The notes beneath the pieces are model-generated. The model searched no databases and had not been told where the DNA came from. It saw nothing but the letters and a program-made list of their open reading frames with translations. Below, piece after piece: positions 1 through 10,448 of a stretch of DNA of 64,000 nucleotides. The stretch spans positions 101,518,591-101,582,590 of the forward strand of contig NC_091292.1 of the NCBI RefSeq assembly GCF_038502225.1. The letters are read 5' to 3'. The DNA is from Cherax quadricarinatus. Taxonomy: Eukaryota; Arthropoda; Malacostraca; Decapoda; Parastacidae. The translations under genes were made by a program, and so were the position numbers. Within the stretch, counting starts at the first letter, position 1; every line of letters begins with the position of its first letter.

Positions 1-690
1 GCATTAATCTCTTGTGTAGAACTGTGTCAAAAGACTTCTTACAGTCCAATGAAGTCTATCCACCCTTCTCTCTCCTGCCTTACTTCTGTTTGTGACACAG
101 GATTTCTCCCCTCCCCTCCCTGAAACCGTGCTGATTATCGTGGATAGGCTCATTCACTTCTAGGCGATCCACCAGCTTTTTCCTGATAAACATCTCCATG
201 ACTCTGCATACTATACATGTCAATGACACAGGTCTGTAGTTTAATGCTACCTGCCTGTCTCCTTTCGTAAAGACTGGGTCTACATTTGCTGTCTTCCATA
301 CCTCAGGTGTTGCCTCGTTTCGATAGATGTGTTGAGGATTGTTGTTAATGGCACACACAGCATCTCTGCTCCCTCTCTCAGGACCCATGGAGAAATGTTG
401 TCCGATCCCACCGTCTTTGAGGTATTTAGCTCACCTAGCAACCTCATCAGCTCCTCGGCTGTGTAGTGTGTCCAGCACTTGTTGGTGTACCCTACCATTC
501 CTATCTACTGTAGTCTAATCTTTCTCCACTGAAAACACTTCCTTAAATCTCCTCTTTTACTTCTTGGTCATTTCTTGTGATCTCTCCTCCTTCCTTCTTC
601 AGCCTGATTACCTGGTCCTTATCTGCTGGTTGCACAACAGCTTTGAATCACATTTGGCTTTCGATGCTATGTCATTCTTGTATTGCCATT
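1..690 (-). mobile_element. LINE family F2 ORF2 fragment (connector and RT fingers), degenerate
   Basis: Interior piece of a CR1/jockey-like non-LTR retrotransposon, read on the minus strand and continuing past the window start. Translated pieces show the region before RT (QQIRTR, then LKKEG-like), then NYRPVSLTCIVCRVME and QHGFREGR, the RT finger motifs; the first 60 bases carry the motif A region DCKKSFDTVLHKRL. Reading needs several frame changes and stops (for example a deletion after GFREGR), so it is a dead copy. The first 60 bases closely match bases 63931-63998, placing it in the same family as copy F at the other end. Clade assignment is from motif style only. Confidence 0.75.
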
Positions 691-692
691 GC

Positions 693-708
693 GTGTGTGT
701 GTGTGTGT
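693..708. repeat. (GT)8 microsatellite at F2 tail junction
   Basis: Eight GT units lie exactly at the 3' end of the minus-strand F2 tail that follows, the same junction type seen at 62789-62836. Confidence 0.9.
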
Positions 709-896
709 ACTCACCTAGTTGTACTCATCTAGTTGTGGTTGCAGGGGTCGAGTCATAGCTCCTGGCCCCGCCTCTTCACTGGCCGCTACTGGATGGATCC
801 TGCCTCCACTACATCGCTTCCCAAACTATTCCACTTCCTGACTACTCTGTGGCTGAAGAAATACTTCCTGACATCCCTGTGATTTATCTGAGCCTT
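707..896 (-). mobile_element. LINE family F2 3' end, 5'-truncated
   Basis: About 190 bp that align with the terminal parts of copies E (46291 onwards) and F (62835 onwards): the end GTGAGTAC, then on the plus strand the GGGGTCGAGTC and CCTGGCCCCGCCTCTTCACT blocks, then the ORF2 C-terminal coding part (TACTCTGTGGCTGAAGAAAT). It is a severely 5'-truncated insertion, normal for LINEs. Confidence 0.8.
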
Positions 897-970
897 GTGT
901 GTGTTTGTGTGTGTGTGCTTGTTTTTCCTCCTTTTCCGTCCTTTCCTTCTCTTCCTAATTAACACGTCCC

Positions 971-1125
971 CTTCTTTCCTTCTTTCCTTCCTTCCTTCCT
1001 TCCTTCCTTCCTTCCTTCCTTCCTTCCTTCCTTCCTTCCTTCCTTCTTTCCTTCCTTCCTTCCTCCCTTCCTTCCTTCCTCCCTTCCTTCCTTCCTTCTC
1101 TCCTCCCTTCCTTCCTTCATTTCCC
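971..1125. repeat. (CCTT)n microsatellite
   Basis: A pyrimidine tract of CCTT units with occasional T or C substitutions. The apparent open frames over it (Ser-Phe-Leu-Pro or Lys-Glu-Gly-Arg repeats) are products of the simple repeat. Confidence 0.9.
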
Positions 1126-1383
1126 CTTTGCCTCTTTTCTTTCCCTCCTGGTGTGCCCCTAGTGCCATCACTGGTGTGGCCCTCCCTCAGGGTTACATCA
1201 CTGTGGTGTGGCTCTCCCTCTCCTCAGAGTTCCATCGCTAGTGTGGCCCTCCCTCCCTCAGGATGCTATCACTGGTGTGGCCCTCCCTCAGGGTGCCACA
1301 TATTGGCTAGTTAGCTTCTTGGGTCAACTTTCCTGCGATTGGCAGCAACAACAACGAAGTCTCTGGCGAGCCAAGATGATTGC

Positions 1384-2575
1384 TTACCATCTGCAGGATG
1401 TGTTAGTATACCACAGTTCCTGTGGTCCAGGATGTGTTAGTATACCACAGTTCCTGTGATCCAGGATGTGGTAGTATACCACAGTTCCTGTGGTCCAGGA
1501 TGTGGTAGTATACCACAGTTCCTGTGGTCCAGGATGTGTTAGTATACCACAGTTCCTGTGGTCCAGGATGTGGTAGTATACCACAGTTCCTGTGGTCCAG
1601 GATGTGTTAGTATACCACAGTTCCTGTGATCCAGGATGTGGTAGTATACCACAGTTCCTGTGGTCCAGGATATGGTAGTATACCACAGTTCCTGTGGTCC
1701 AGGATGTGGCAGTATACCACAGTTCCTGTGGTCCAGGATGTGGTAGTATACCACAGTTCCTGTGGTCCAGGATATGGTAGTATACCACAGTTCCTGTGGT
1801 CCAGGATGTGGTAGTATACCACAGTTCCTGTGGTCCAGGATACGGTAGTATACCACAGTTCCTGTGGTCCAGGATGTGTTAGTATACCACAGTTCCTGTG
1901 GTCCAGGATGTGGTAGTATACCACAGTTCCTGTGATCCAGGATGTGGTAGTATACCACAGTTCCTGTGATCCAGGATGTGGTAGTATACCACAGTTCCTG
2001 TGGTCCAGGATGTGGTAGTATACCACAGTTCCTGTGGTTCAGGATGTGGTAGTATACCACAGTTCCTGTGGTTCAGGATGTGGTAGTATACCACAGTTCC
2101 TGTGGTTCAGGATGTGGTAGTATACCACAGTTCCTGTGGTCCAGGATGTGGTAGTATACCACAGTTCCTGTGGTCCAGGATGTGGCAGTATACCAGAGTT
2201 CCTGTGATCCAGGATGTGGTAGTATATCACAGTTCCTGTGATCCAGGATGTGGTAGTATACCACAGTTCCTGTGATCCAAGATGTGGTAGTATACCACAG
2301 TTCCCGTGGTCCAGGATGTGTTAGTATACCACAGTTCCTGTGGTCCAGGATGTGTTAGTATACCACAGGTCCTGTGGTCCAGGATGTGGTAGTATACCAC
2401 AGGTCCTGTGGTCCAGGATATGTTAGTATACCCACAGGTCCTGTGGTCCAGGATATGTTAGTATACCCACAGGTCCTGTGGTCCAGGATATGTTAGTATA
2501 CCCACAGGTCTTGTGGTCCAGGATATGTTAGTATACCCACAGGTCCTGTGATCCAGGATGTTAATATACCCACTG
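1384..2575. repeat. 34-bp minisatellite, about 35 units
   Basis: Head-to-tail 34-bp units containing CCACAGTTCCTGTGG, a perfect 6-bp inverted repeat with a 3-nt centre, followed by TCCAGGATGTGGTAGTATA. Units differ by point changes (GTGGTCC/GTGATCC/GTGGTTC; GTGGTAG/GTGTTAG); the last few gain a base (ATACCCACAGGTC). Since 34 is not a multiple of 3, the overlapping minus-strand open frames rotate frame each unit and are not coding evidence. Confidence 0.95.
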
Positions 2576-2799
2576 GTCCTGAGGTTCAGTATTGCATGGT
2601 TCATATACTAGAAATTTCATGGTCAATATGTTACAGAATTTATGTGACAGAATTTTTCGCATATATTGGAAATTCTAGGATTCGTGTAATGGACATTAAA
2701 TGCTCTAGATACCAGAATATTTATGATCGATATACTCGTAGGTCCATATGCTGGCTTTTCTGTGGTTCATGTACCAGATATGATGTGGTCCACTTACCA

Positions 2800-3095
2800 C
2801 TCATTCTGTGGTCCATATACTGGTTAATCTGTTGTTCTTATATCAGTCATTCTGTGGGTCGTATACCAGTCATTCTGTGGTTCGTATACCAGTCATTCCG
2901 TGGTTCGCATACCAATCATTCTGTGGTTCGTATACCAGTCATTCTGCGGTTCGCATACCAGTCATTCTGTGGTTCGTATACGAGTCATTCTGTGGTTCGT
3001 ATACCAGTCATTCTGTGGTTCGTATACCAGTCATTCTGTGGTTCGTATACCAGTCATTCTGTGGTTCGTATACCAGTCATTCTGTGGTCCACATA
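2800..3095. repeat. 23-bp minisatellite
   Basis: About a dozen units of 23 bp built on CAGTCATTCTGTGGTTCGTA. The preceding 2576-2800 carries diverged relatives (TCTGTGGTCCATATAC), so the array grades into older copies and may share ancestry with the 34-bp array (both contain TGTGGTCC). Confidence 0.9.
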
Positions 3096-3169
3096 GCGAT
3101 CGTGTTAAGTGCAGGTGTAAAAATACCCACATACTGTGGAATAAAGATACTTACAATGCCTAGGGCATT

Positions 3170-3350
3170 TAGTTACTAGACGTTTCGCTCACTGAGAGAA
3201 GAGAGTATAACCCAATACAGAGAATACAGAATATTTATGGTAAGTTAGTCAGGTGAGAAAGATATTAATACCTCAGAAACATGTGTTACATCTAGGTATT
3301 TTCATTTGCTGATGTTTCGCCCACCTGTGACTTCATCATCATTACACAAT
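3170..3350 (-). ncRNA. Degenerate hammerhead-type repeat pieces
   Basis: Two minus-strand fragments resemble the hammerhead repeats described below. At 3180-3200 GAGCGAAACGTCTAG keeps the GAAA side. At 3305-3345 ATGATGAAGTCAC-AGG-TGGGCGAAACATC has a helix II-like hairpin and GAAA, but the core reads ATGATGA rather than CTGANGA. They look like decayed, inactive relatives. Confidence 0.4.
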
Positions 3351-3389
3351 CAGGAGCAGGTGTTCAGTACCTCAGTCTTGATGAATCTG

Positions 3390-3545
3390 AAGCATGGTTA
3401 GGTTAGGTAAAGTTTGTCAGGAAACAGGACAAGTGTTTCCTGACGCGGGTCTTAGTTAGATGATGACCCACCGTTGGAGCTTTTGGTCATCTGACCGAGG
3501 CCTTCCGATGCCTTACCGGTCCACCCCTTTATAAATTGTGGTCAG
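3390..3545. repeat. Interspersed repeat with a perfect 11-bp hairpin
   Basis: The core is GTCAGGAAACA (3416-3426), a 7-nt loop, then TGTTTCCTGAC (3434-3444), followed by a segment containing TTTGGTCATCTGACCGAGGC. I remember this as a recurrent decapod repeat but cannot confirm it here. No coding capacity; possibly SINE-derived. Confidence 0.45.
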
Positions 3546-3554
3546 TTATAACGA

Positions 3555-3895
3555 TTTAGTTACCCAGGTGTTGCACGTGTGTTTGATTTATCAGCTTGTA
3601 TATCAGTGGAATGAGCTGGGTACTGACAGCTGCTGTGATGACAGGTGCATGAGCATGTGTTACCTGCTGATGTAGTGTGTACCGGGGAACACACAGCTTG
3701 GCCAGTACTCATGTGATCCTTAAGGAACGCGTAAGTTCCTCCGTCTTCTAATAGCATGATCATTTTTCCACTATAATCTACCTTGTCCGTCATTACTATC
3801 GCATTTATTTTGTCTGTATCGTAAGGTGAAGTCCAGGATCTTTCATTAATTCATGGAATAACTTAAGAAATCTTTTAGGACAAATGTGTTGTCGA
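3555..3895 (-). mobile_element. Penelope-like element fragment, N-terminal RT region (copy 1)
   Basis: Minus-strand translation includes TDKVDYSGKMIMLLEDGGTY, resembling the start of Penelope-like (PLE) reverse transcriptases (an invariant-style DK-DY-KM-LL-TY spacing). Upstream sequence (CATGAATTAAT then GACTTCACCTTACGA) is shared with fragments at 17881-18050 and 28495-28665, so three paralogous pieces of one family are present. The piece stops short of any catalytic Asp pair, so it cannot be active. PLE assignment is motif-based. Confidence 0.6.
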
Positions 3896-3929
3896 GGTTT
3901 GAGGTTTGCTCAGACCTCTGCAACACAGA

Positions 3930-4745
3930 CCTTACGCAATCCTCACATGCGACGCCACACACACCTTCCTGGTCTCCAGACCTTACGCCATCCTCACATG
4001 CGACGCCACACACACCTTCCTGGTCTCCAGACCTTACGCCATCCTCACATGCGACGCCACACACACCTTCCTGGTCTCCAGACCTTACGCCATCCTCACA
4101 TGCGACGCCACACACACCTTCCTAGTCTCCAGACCTTACGCCATCCTCACATGCGACGCCACACACACCTTCCTGGTCTCCAGACCTTACGCCATCCTCA
4201 CATGCGACGCCACACACACCTTCCTGGTCTCCAGACCTTACGCCATCCTCACATGCGACGCCACACACACCTTCCTGGTCTCCAGACCTTACGCCATCCT
4301 CACATGCGACGCCACACACACCTTCCTGGTCTCCAGACCTTACGCCATCCTCACATGCGACGCCACACACACCTTCCTAGTCTCCAGACCTTACGCCATC
4401 CTCACATGCGACGCCACACACACCTTCCTGGTCTCCAGACCTTACGCCATCCTCACATGCGACGCCACACACACCTTCCTAGTCTCCAGACCTTACGCCA
4501 TCCTCACATGCGACGCCACACACACCTTCCTAGTCTCCAGACCTTACGCCATCCTCACATGCGACGCCACACACACCTTCCTGGTCTCCATACCTTACGC
4601 CATCCTCACATGCGACGCCACACACACCTTCCTGGTCTCCAGACCTTACGCCATCCTCACATGCGACGCCACACACACCTTCCTGGTCTCCAGACCTTAC
4701 GCCATCCTCACATGCGACGCCACACACACCTTCCTGGTCTCCAGA
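3930..4745. repeat. 51-bp minisatellite, about 16 units
   Basis: Sixteen nearly identical 51-bp units (CCTTACGCCATCCTCACATG, then CGACGCCACACACACCTTCC, then TGGTCTCCAG), differing mainly by TGGTCTCC/TAGTCTCC. Because 51 = 3 x 17 and the unit lacks stops in several frames, open frames of about 295 and 309 aa (plus) and shorter minus ones arise together. No start context, composition or domain supports a protein. Confidence 0.95.
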
Positions 4746-4889
4746 GTGTTAGATTGTCTCTTCTTAACTAAGTGCTTGATGGTGGACGAGGAGATAGTGG
4801 TTACATTGATTTTTGTGACCTCGCGAGTGCCTTGATGACATTTCTGGCCACCTCGCCAACAGGAAGAATGATGTTCCTGGCATGTGACT

Positions 4890-5290
4890 GTCCTTGTGTG
4901 GCTGTGTTGATGATGTCGTGTGGCTGTGTTGATGATGCCGTGTGGCCGTGTTGATGATGTTGTGTGTGGCCGTGCTGATGATGCCGTGTTGATGATGCTG
5001 AGTGGCCGTGTTGATGATGCCGTGTGGCCGTATTGATGATGCTGTGTGGCCGTGCTGATGATGCCGTGTTTATGATGCTGTGTGGCCGTGTTGATGATGC
5101 CGTGTGCCCGTGCTCATGATGCCGTGCAGCCGTGTTGATGAAGCCGTGTGGCCATGTTCATGATACTGTGCGACCGTGTTCATGATACCGTGTTGCCGTG
5201 TTCATGATACCGTGTAGCCGTGTTCATTATACCGTGTGGCCGTGTTCATGATACCGTGTGGCCGTGTTCATGATACCGTGTGGCCGTGTT
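4890..5290. repeat. Degenerate ~21-22 bp repeat
   Basis: Loose tandem copies of GTGTGGCCGTGTTGATGATG with many substitutions (GATGATGCC, CATGATACC). It grades from a 'ttgatgatgc' half into a 'ttcatgatacc' half. Confidence 0.8.
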
Positions 5291-5574
5291 CTGCAGTCAC
5301 TAGAGAAGTGTGGGAAGACACTAAAAGCGTGTAAACATTTGGATCATGCGATCACATTCCTCTGTGGGCTGTAAATCCTCTGCGTTGTAAGGCAGAAAGA
5401 ACTCAAGGAAAACATATCTGCAGGTCTATATATCATGGTATGAGTGCACGGTGAAGGTGGTTCTGGCCGAGCCTGCGTCCTTAAGAACAAATCTGATGGG
5501 TGGTGTTGCTCTATCAAACTTACCAATAATGATTTTACTGTCCAGACGTCTGGGAACTATAGCCAGAATATCGT

Positions 5575-5690
5575 CCGCATAACAGCCATCTAGGTTGATT
5601 TGGACCTGCTGTTCTCTTCCTTGGATCGAAGCTGAATGCTCTCCAATCTCTTGGGCGCTGTATAACCCCTATGGGTTAAGAGCCAAACAT
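5575..5690 (-). mobile_element. SINE-like repeat (CGCTTAACCC family), copy 1
   Basis: The minus strand reads CTTAACCCATAGGGGTTATA then CAGCGCC, and further on a GGAGAGCATTCAG segment. It matches 18325-18475 (GCGCTAAACCCATAGGGATT, later GGAAGGCATTCAGG). Its left end abuts the same ATA microsatellite from which RTE copy A departs in the other direction. Confidence 0.5.
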
Positions 5691-5712
5691 ATATAATAAT
5701 AATAATAATAAT
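5690..5712. repeat. (ATA)n microsatellite at RTE copy A 5' junction
   Basis: A short TATATAATAATAATAATAAT run just before the first in-frame codons of RTE copy A. A longer run of the same motif follows the element's 3' end (8895-8976). Confidence 0.9.
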
Positions 5713-8700
5713 AGAAGAAGAAAAACTTTATAAAACTGGGATGCTTAAATGTGCGTGGATGTAGTGCGGATGACAAGAAACAGATGATTGCTGATGTTAT
5801 GAATGAAAAGAAGTTGGATGTCCTGGCCCTAAGCGAAACAAAGCTGAAGGGGGTAGGAGAGTTTCAGTGGGGGGAAATAAATGGGATTAAATCTGGAGTA
5901 TCTGAGAGAGTTAGAGCAAAGGAAGGGGTAGCAGTAATGTTAAATGATTAGTTATGGAAGGAGAAAAGAGAATATGAATGTGTAAATTCAAGAATTATGT
6001 GGATTAAAGTAAAGGTTGGATGCGAGAAGTGGGTCATAATAAGCGTGTATGCACCTGGAGAAGAGAGGAATGCAGAGGAGAGAGAGAGATTTTGGGAGAT
6101 GTTAAGTGAATGTATAGGAGCCTTTGAACCAAGTGAGAGAGTAATTGTGGTAGGGGACCTGAATGCTAAAGTAGGAGAAACTTTTAGAGAGGGTGTGGTA
6201 GGTAAGTTTGGGGTGCCAGGTGTAAATGATAATGGGAGCCCTTTGATTGAACTTTGTATAGAAAGGGGTTTAGTTATAGGTAATACATATTTTAAGAAAA
6301 AGAGGATAAATAAGTATACAAGATATGATGTAGGGCGAAATGACAGTAGTTTGTTGGATTATGTATTGGTAGATAAAAGACTGTTGAGTAGACTTCAGGA
6401 TGTACATGTTTATAGAGGGGCCACAGATATATCAGATCACTTTCTAGTTGTAGCTACACTGAGAGTAAAAGGTAGATGGGATACAAGGAGAATAGAAGCA
6501 TCAGGGAAGAGAGAGGTGAAGGTTTATAAACTAAAGGAGGAGGCAGTTAGGGTAAGATATAAACAGCTATTGGAGGATAGATGGGCTAATGAGAGCATAG
6601 GCAATGGGGTCGAAGAGGTATGGGGTAGGTTTAAAAATGTAGTGTTAGAGTGTTCAGCAGAAGTTTGTGGTTACAGGAAAGTGGGTGCGGGAGGGAAGAG
6701 GAGCGATTGGTGGAATGATGATGTAAAGAGAGTAGTAAGGGAGAAAAAGTTAGCATATGAGAAGTTTTTACAAAGTAGAAGTGATGCAAGGAGGGAAGAG
6801 TATATGGAGAAAAAGAGAGAGGTTAAGAGAGTGGTGAAGCAATGTAAAAAGAGAGCAAATCAGAGAGTGGGTGAGATGTTATCAACAAATTTTGTTGAAA
6901 ATAAGAAAAAGTTTTGGAGTGAGATTAACAAGTTAAGAAAGCCTAGAGAACAAATGGATTTGTCAGTTAAAAATAGGAGAGGAGAGTTATTAAATGGAGA
7001 GTTAGAGGTATTGGGAAGATGGAGGGAATATTTTGAGGAATTGTTAAATGTTGATGAAGATAGGGAAGCTGTGATTTCGTGTATAGGGCAAGGAGGAATA
7101 ACATCTTGTAGGAGTGAGGAAGAGCCAGTTGTGAGTGTGGGGGAAGTTCGTGAGGCAGTAGGTAAAATGAAAGGGGGTAAGGCAGCCGGGATTGATGGGA
7201 TAAAGATAGAAATGTTAAAAGCAGGTGGGGATATAGTTTTGGAGTGGTTGGTGCAATTATTTAATAAATGTATGGAAGAGGGTAAGGTACCTAGGGATTG
7301 GCAGAGAGCATGCATAGTTCCTTTGTATAAAGGCAAAGGGGATAAAAGAGAGTGCAAAAATTATAGGGGGATAAGTCTGCTGAGTATACCTGGTAAAGTG
7401 TATGGTAGAGTTATTATTGAAAGAATTAAGAGCAAGACGGAGAATAGGATAGCAGATGAACAAGGAGGCTTTAGGAAAGGTAGGGGGTGTGTGGACCAGG
7501 TGTTTACAGTGAAACATATAAGTGAACAGTATTTAGATAAGGCTAAAGAGGTCTTTGTGGCATTTATGGATTTGGAAAAGGCGTATGACAGGGTGGATAG
7601 GGGGACAATGTGGCAGATGTTGCAAGTGTATGGTGTAGGAGGTAGGTTACTGAAAGCAGTGAAGAGTTTTTACGAGGATAGTGAGGCTCAAGTTAGAGTA
7701 TGTAGGAAAGAGGGAAATTATTTCCCAGTAAAAGTAGGCCTTAGACAAGGATGTGTGATGTCACCGTGGTTGTTTAATATATTTATAGATGGGGTTGTAA
7801 GAGAAGTAAATGCGAGGGTCTTGACAAGAGGCGTGGAGTTAAAAGATAAAGAATCACACACAAAGTGGGAGTTGTCACAGCTGCTCTTTGCTGATGACAC
7901 TGTGCTCTTGGGAGATTCTGAAGAGAAGTTGCAGAGATTGGTGGATGAATTTGGTAGGGTGTGCAAAAGAAGAAAATTAAAGGTGAATACAGGAAAGAGT
8001 AAGGTTATGAGGATAACAAAAAGATTAGGTGATGAAAGATTGAATATCAGATTGGAGGGAGAGAGTATGGAGGAGGTGAATGTATTCAGATATTTGGGAG
8101 TGGACGTGTCAGCGGATGGGTCTATGAAAGATGAGGTGAATCATAGAATTGATGAGGGAAAAAGAGTGAGTGGTGCACTTAGGAGTCTGTGGAGACAAAG
8201 AACTTTGTCCTTGGAGGCAAAGAGGGGAATGTATGAGAGTATAGTTTTACCAACGCTCTTGTATGGGTGTGAAGCATGGGTGATGAATGTTGCAGCGAGG
8301 AGAAGGCTGGAGGCAGTGGAGATGTCATGTCTGAGGGCAATGTGTGGTGTGAATATAATGCAGAGAATTCGTAGATTCGAAGTTAGGAGGAGGTGCGGGA
8401 TTACCAAAACTGTTGTCCAGAGGGCTGAGGAAGGGTTGTTGAGGTGGTTCGGACATGTAGAGAGAATGGAGCGAAACAGAATGACTTCAAGAGTGTATCA
8501 GTCTGTAGTGGAAGGAAGACGGGGTAGGGGTCGGCCTAGGAAAGGTTGGAGAGAGGGGGTAAAGGAGGTTTTGTGTGCGAGGGGCTTGGACTTCCAGCAG
8601 GTATGCATGAGCGTGTTTGATAGGAGTGAATGGAGACAAATGGTTTTTAATACTTGACGTGCTGTTGGAGTGTGAGCAAAGTAACATTTATGAAGGGATT

Positions 8701-8900
8701 CAGGGAAACCGGCAGGCCGGACTTGAGTCCTGGAGATGGGAAGTACAGTGCCTGCACTCTGAAGGAGGGGTGTTAATGTTGCAGTTTAAAAACTGTAGTG
8801 TAAAGTACCCTTCTGGCAAGACAGTGATGGAGTGAATGATGGTGAAAGTTTTTCTTTTTCGGGCCACCCTGCCTTGGTGGGAATCGGCCAGTGTGATAAT
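5713..8900 (+). mobile_element. RTE-like LINE, copy A (5'-truncated, nearly intact ORF)
   Basis: Non-LTR retrotransposon with an APE-type endonuclease followed by RT and a C-terminal domain. Upstream of the ORF start there is only microsatellite, so any 5' UTR or first ORF is missing. The 3' UTR (8661-8900) ends with CCACCCTGCCTTGGTGGGAA, TCGGCCAGTGTGATAATAAT, then (ATA)n. Copy B at 37203-39393 is very similar, so the family was active recently on an evolutionary scale. RTE clade is inferred from the EN motif NTYFKK..LLDYVLV..SDHFLV and the RT motifs. Confidence 0.88.
5721..8657 (+). pseudogene. RTE-like EN-RT polyprotein, one in-frame nonsense codon
   Basis: Single reading frame broken only by TAG at 5949-5951; the parts at 5721-5948 and 5952-8657 are in the same frame. 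The first part opens with KLGCLNVRG and has LSETKLKG, the endonuclease N-terminus with its catalytic Glu. In the second part (886 aa from the Met at 5997) are VVGDLNAKVG, LLDYVLVDK and SDHFLVV (EN end, ~155 aa), then RT motifs: YKGKGDKRECKNYRGISLLS, FMDLEKAYDRVD (Asp about 525), GLRQGCVMSPWLFNIF, and LLFADDTVLLG (FADD about 631-634). The C-terminus has LRWFGHVERM and RGRGRPRKGW. The protein would nick the target and reverse-transcribe its own RNA. The nonsense codon makes this copy defective as assembled. Confidence 0.88.
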
Positions 8901-8908
8901 AATAAAAA

Positions 8909-8976
<68 letters not shown>
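8895..8976. repeat. (ATA)n microsatellite at RTE copy A 3' end
   Basis: About 25 ATA units continue directly from the 3' terminal GTGTGATAATAATAA of copy A. It is either the element's own tail or the split target repeat. Confidence 0.92.
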
Positions 8977-8978
<2 letters not shown>

Positions 8979-9766
8979 GTAATGCCGGTGGGAATGATAA
9001 ATAGGATGACCCCAGTTTGTAAACTCTTGATAAAGAGGGTGGGCAGAGTAGTGCTGGTAGGGGAGACTATGAACAACACTAAACACTGTCTAGGGTTATT
9101 CCTCCCCTATTTGAAACAGCCGTAATTAACTTATAGCTGGATGAGGTCGATGAAATCAATCCTTAGCACCAGAAGATCTGTTATCACTTTGTTATGCAGA
9201 AGACTCTATTTGCTATGAACGGCAGTGGCAAGCGGACACCCAGATCTTCCTTAGACAGTTGTGAAAAATTTACTCCGGAGGACTGAACACGGTAAGAAAT
9301 TAATGTACCTCACTCCCCAGCAGAGCCAGAGTCTCCTGACTGCATGAGTTACCCTACACCTATGAACCTAGCATTTCTCTCAGAGACAGTTTAAGAGACA
9401 GATAGTGCTTCACTCTCACGGTTTTACTGACTAAACATGTCTCGTAGCTGATGGGAACCATTATCAGTGATTCATCTCAAACTCTCAGGGAATCTCATTA
9501 ATCAGACTAAAGGCGTCAGCGCCAGACAAAAGACACTGTATTAGACAAGTACTAGATCAACAATGATGTATATTGATACGATAACTAATACAAATGCATA
9601 ACACCTGTGTCGCGTATGTCTTATTTATCAATAAGAAACTAGAAACTTATGATGCTAACACACCAACTATACAAGCAACAACACTGCTACGTAATACAAT
9701 CTGTCACTTTTCAAACCACTATATTAACTTGTCCAAAGCTTCCTAAACTTCCTCTGAATCTCTATT
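8977..9766. other. Anonymous single-copy-like DNA
   Basis: No open frame longer than short chance frames, no recognisable repeat, RNA gene or promoter cluster seen. Confidence 0.5.
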
Positions 9767-9870
9767 TATTCGTCAAAGTCTTCCATGTAGACTATGAAAA
9801 ACAAGGGACACAAAACTAATCCTTGTGGGGCACCACTTGAGACCGATCCCTCATTCCACTGAACCAACTC
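9767..9870 (-). pseudogene. Small LINE RT motif B relic
   Basis: Minus-strand codons from about 9870 give ELVQWNEGSVSSGAPQGLVL, then CPLFFIVYMEDFDE and a stop. This matches the SGxPQGSVLGPLLFxIYxND motif B block of CR1/jockey-type RTs with the usual spacing. Nothing recognisable continues on either side, so it is an ancient fragment. Confidence 0.6.
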
Positions 9871-10009
9871 TATGTTTCTCCTCGGTCATCATTTATGGTA
9901 CAAATTCTTAATACTGTAAATATCATTTCCATTGCAATTTATTCTTATTATTTTGAGTTATCTCCACCAGGACACCATAAACACGATAAACTCACATTAC
10001 TTCTGGCCT

Positions 10010-10097
<88 letters not shown>

Positions 10098-10245
10098 TGC
10101 ACCTTCCGACAATGCTCCTGTGAAGGCTTTATTTGATTAGCGTCTGGGGCTCTAACTCGGCCTGGCAGAGATGCAGCTGCAGGTGTTAGCGAGCAGAGTT
10201 ATTAATTACTGTGAGTTAAGTTCACTTGTTCGGTCGTCTGCACGT

Positions 10246-10251
<6 letters not shown>
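9871..10251. other. Anonymous DNA around a GT run
   Basis: Apart from the GT microsatellite at 10011-10096 nothing recognisable is seen. Confidence 0.5.
10011..10096. repeat. (GT)n microsatellite
   Basis: Uninterrupted GT run of about 43 units. Confidence 0.97.

Positions 10252-10311
<60 letters not shown>
10252..10311. repeat. (GT)n microsatellite
   Basis: GT run of about 30 units, 38 bases before the assembly gap. Confidence 0.97.
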
Positions 10312-10312
<1 letters not shown>

Positions 10313-10348
10313 CCAGTACCATAACACCTTAAATGGTCATACATTGGT

Positions 10349-10448
10349 NNNNNNNNNNNNNNNNNNNNNNNNNNNNNNNNNNNNNNNNNNNNNNNNNNNN
10401 NNNNNNNNNNNNNNNNNNNNNNNNNNNNNNNNNNNNNNNNNNNNNNNN
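10349..10448. other. Assembly gap (100 N)
   Basis: Exactly 100 N, the conventional placeholder for a gap of unknown length. Sequence on the left is GT repeat; on the right it opens in mid-ORF of a LINE, so the start of that LINE is hidden or misjoined. Confidence 0.98.

Noticed and set aside
3395..3410. Telomeric (TTAGG)n repeat
   Set aside because: Only two GGTTA units within an interspersed repeat; no telomere run anywhere in the window.
8700..9125. Tyr- or Ile-rich frames of about 97-128 aa
   Set aside because: Translations of the (ATA)n microsatellite at the RTE 3' end.
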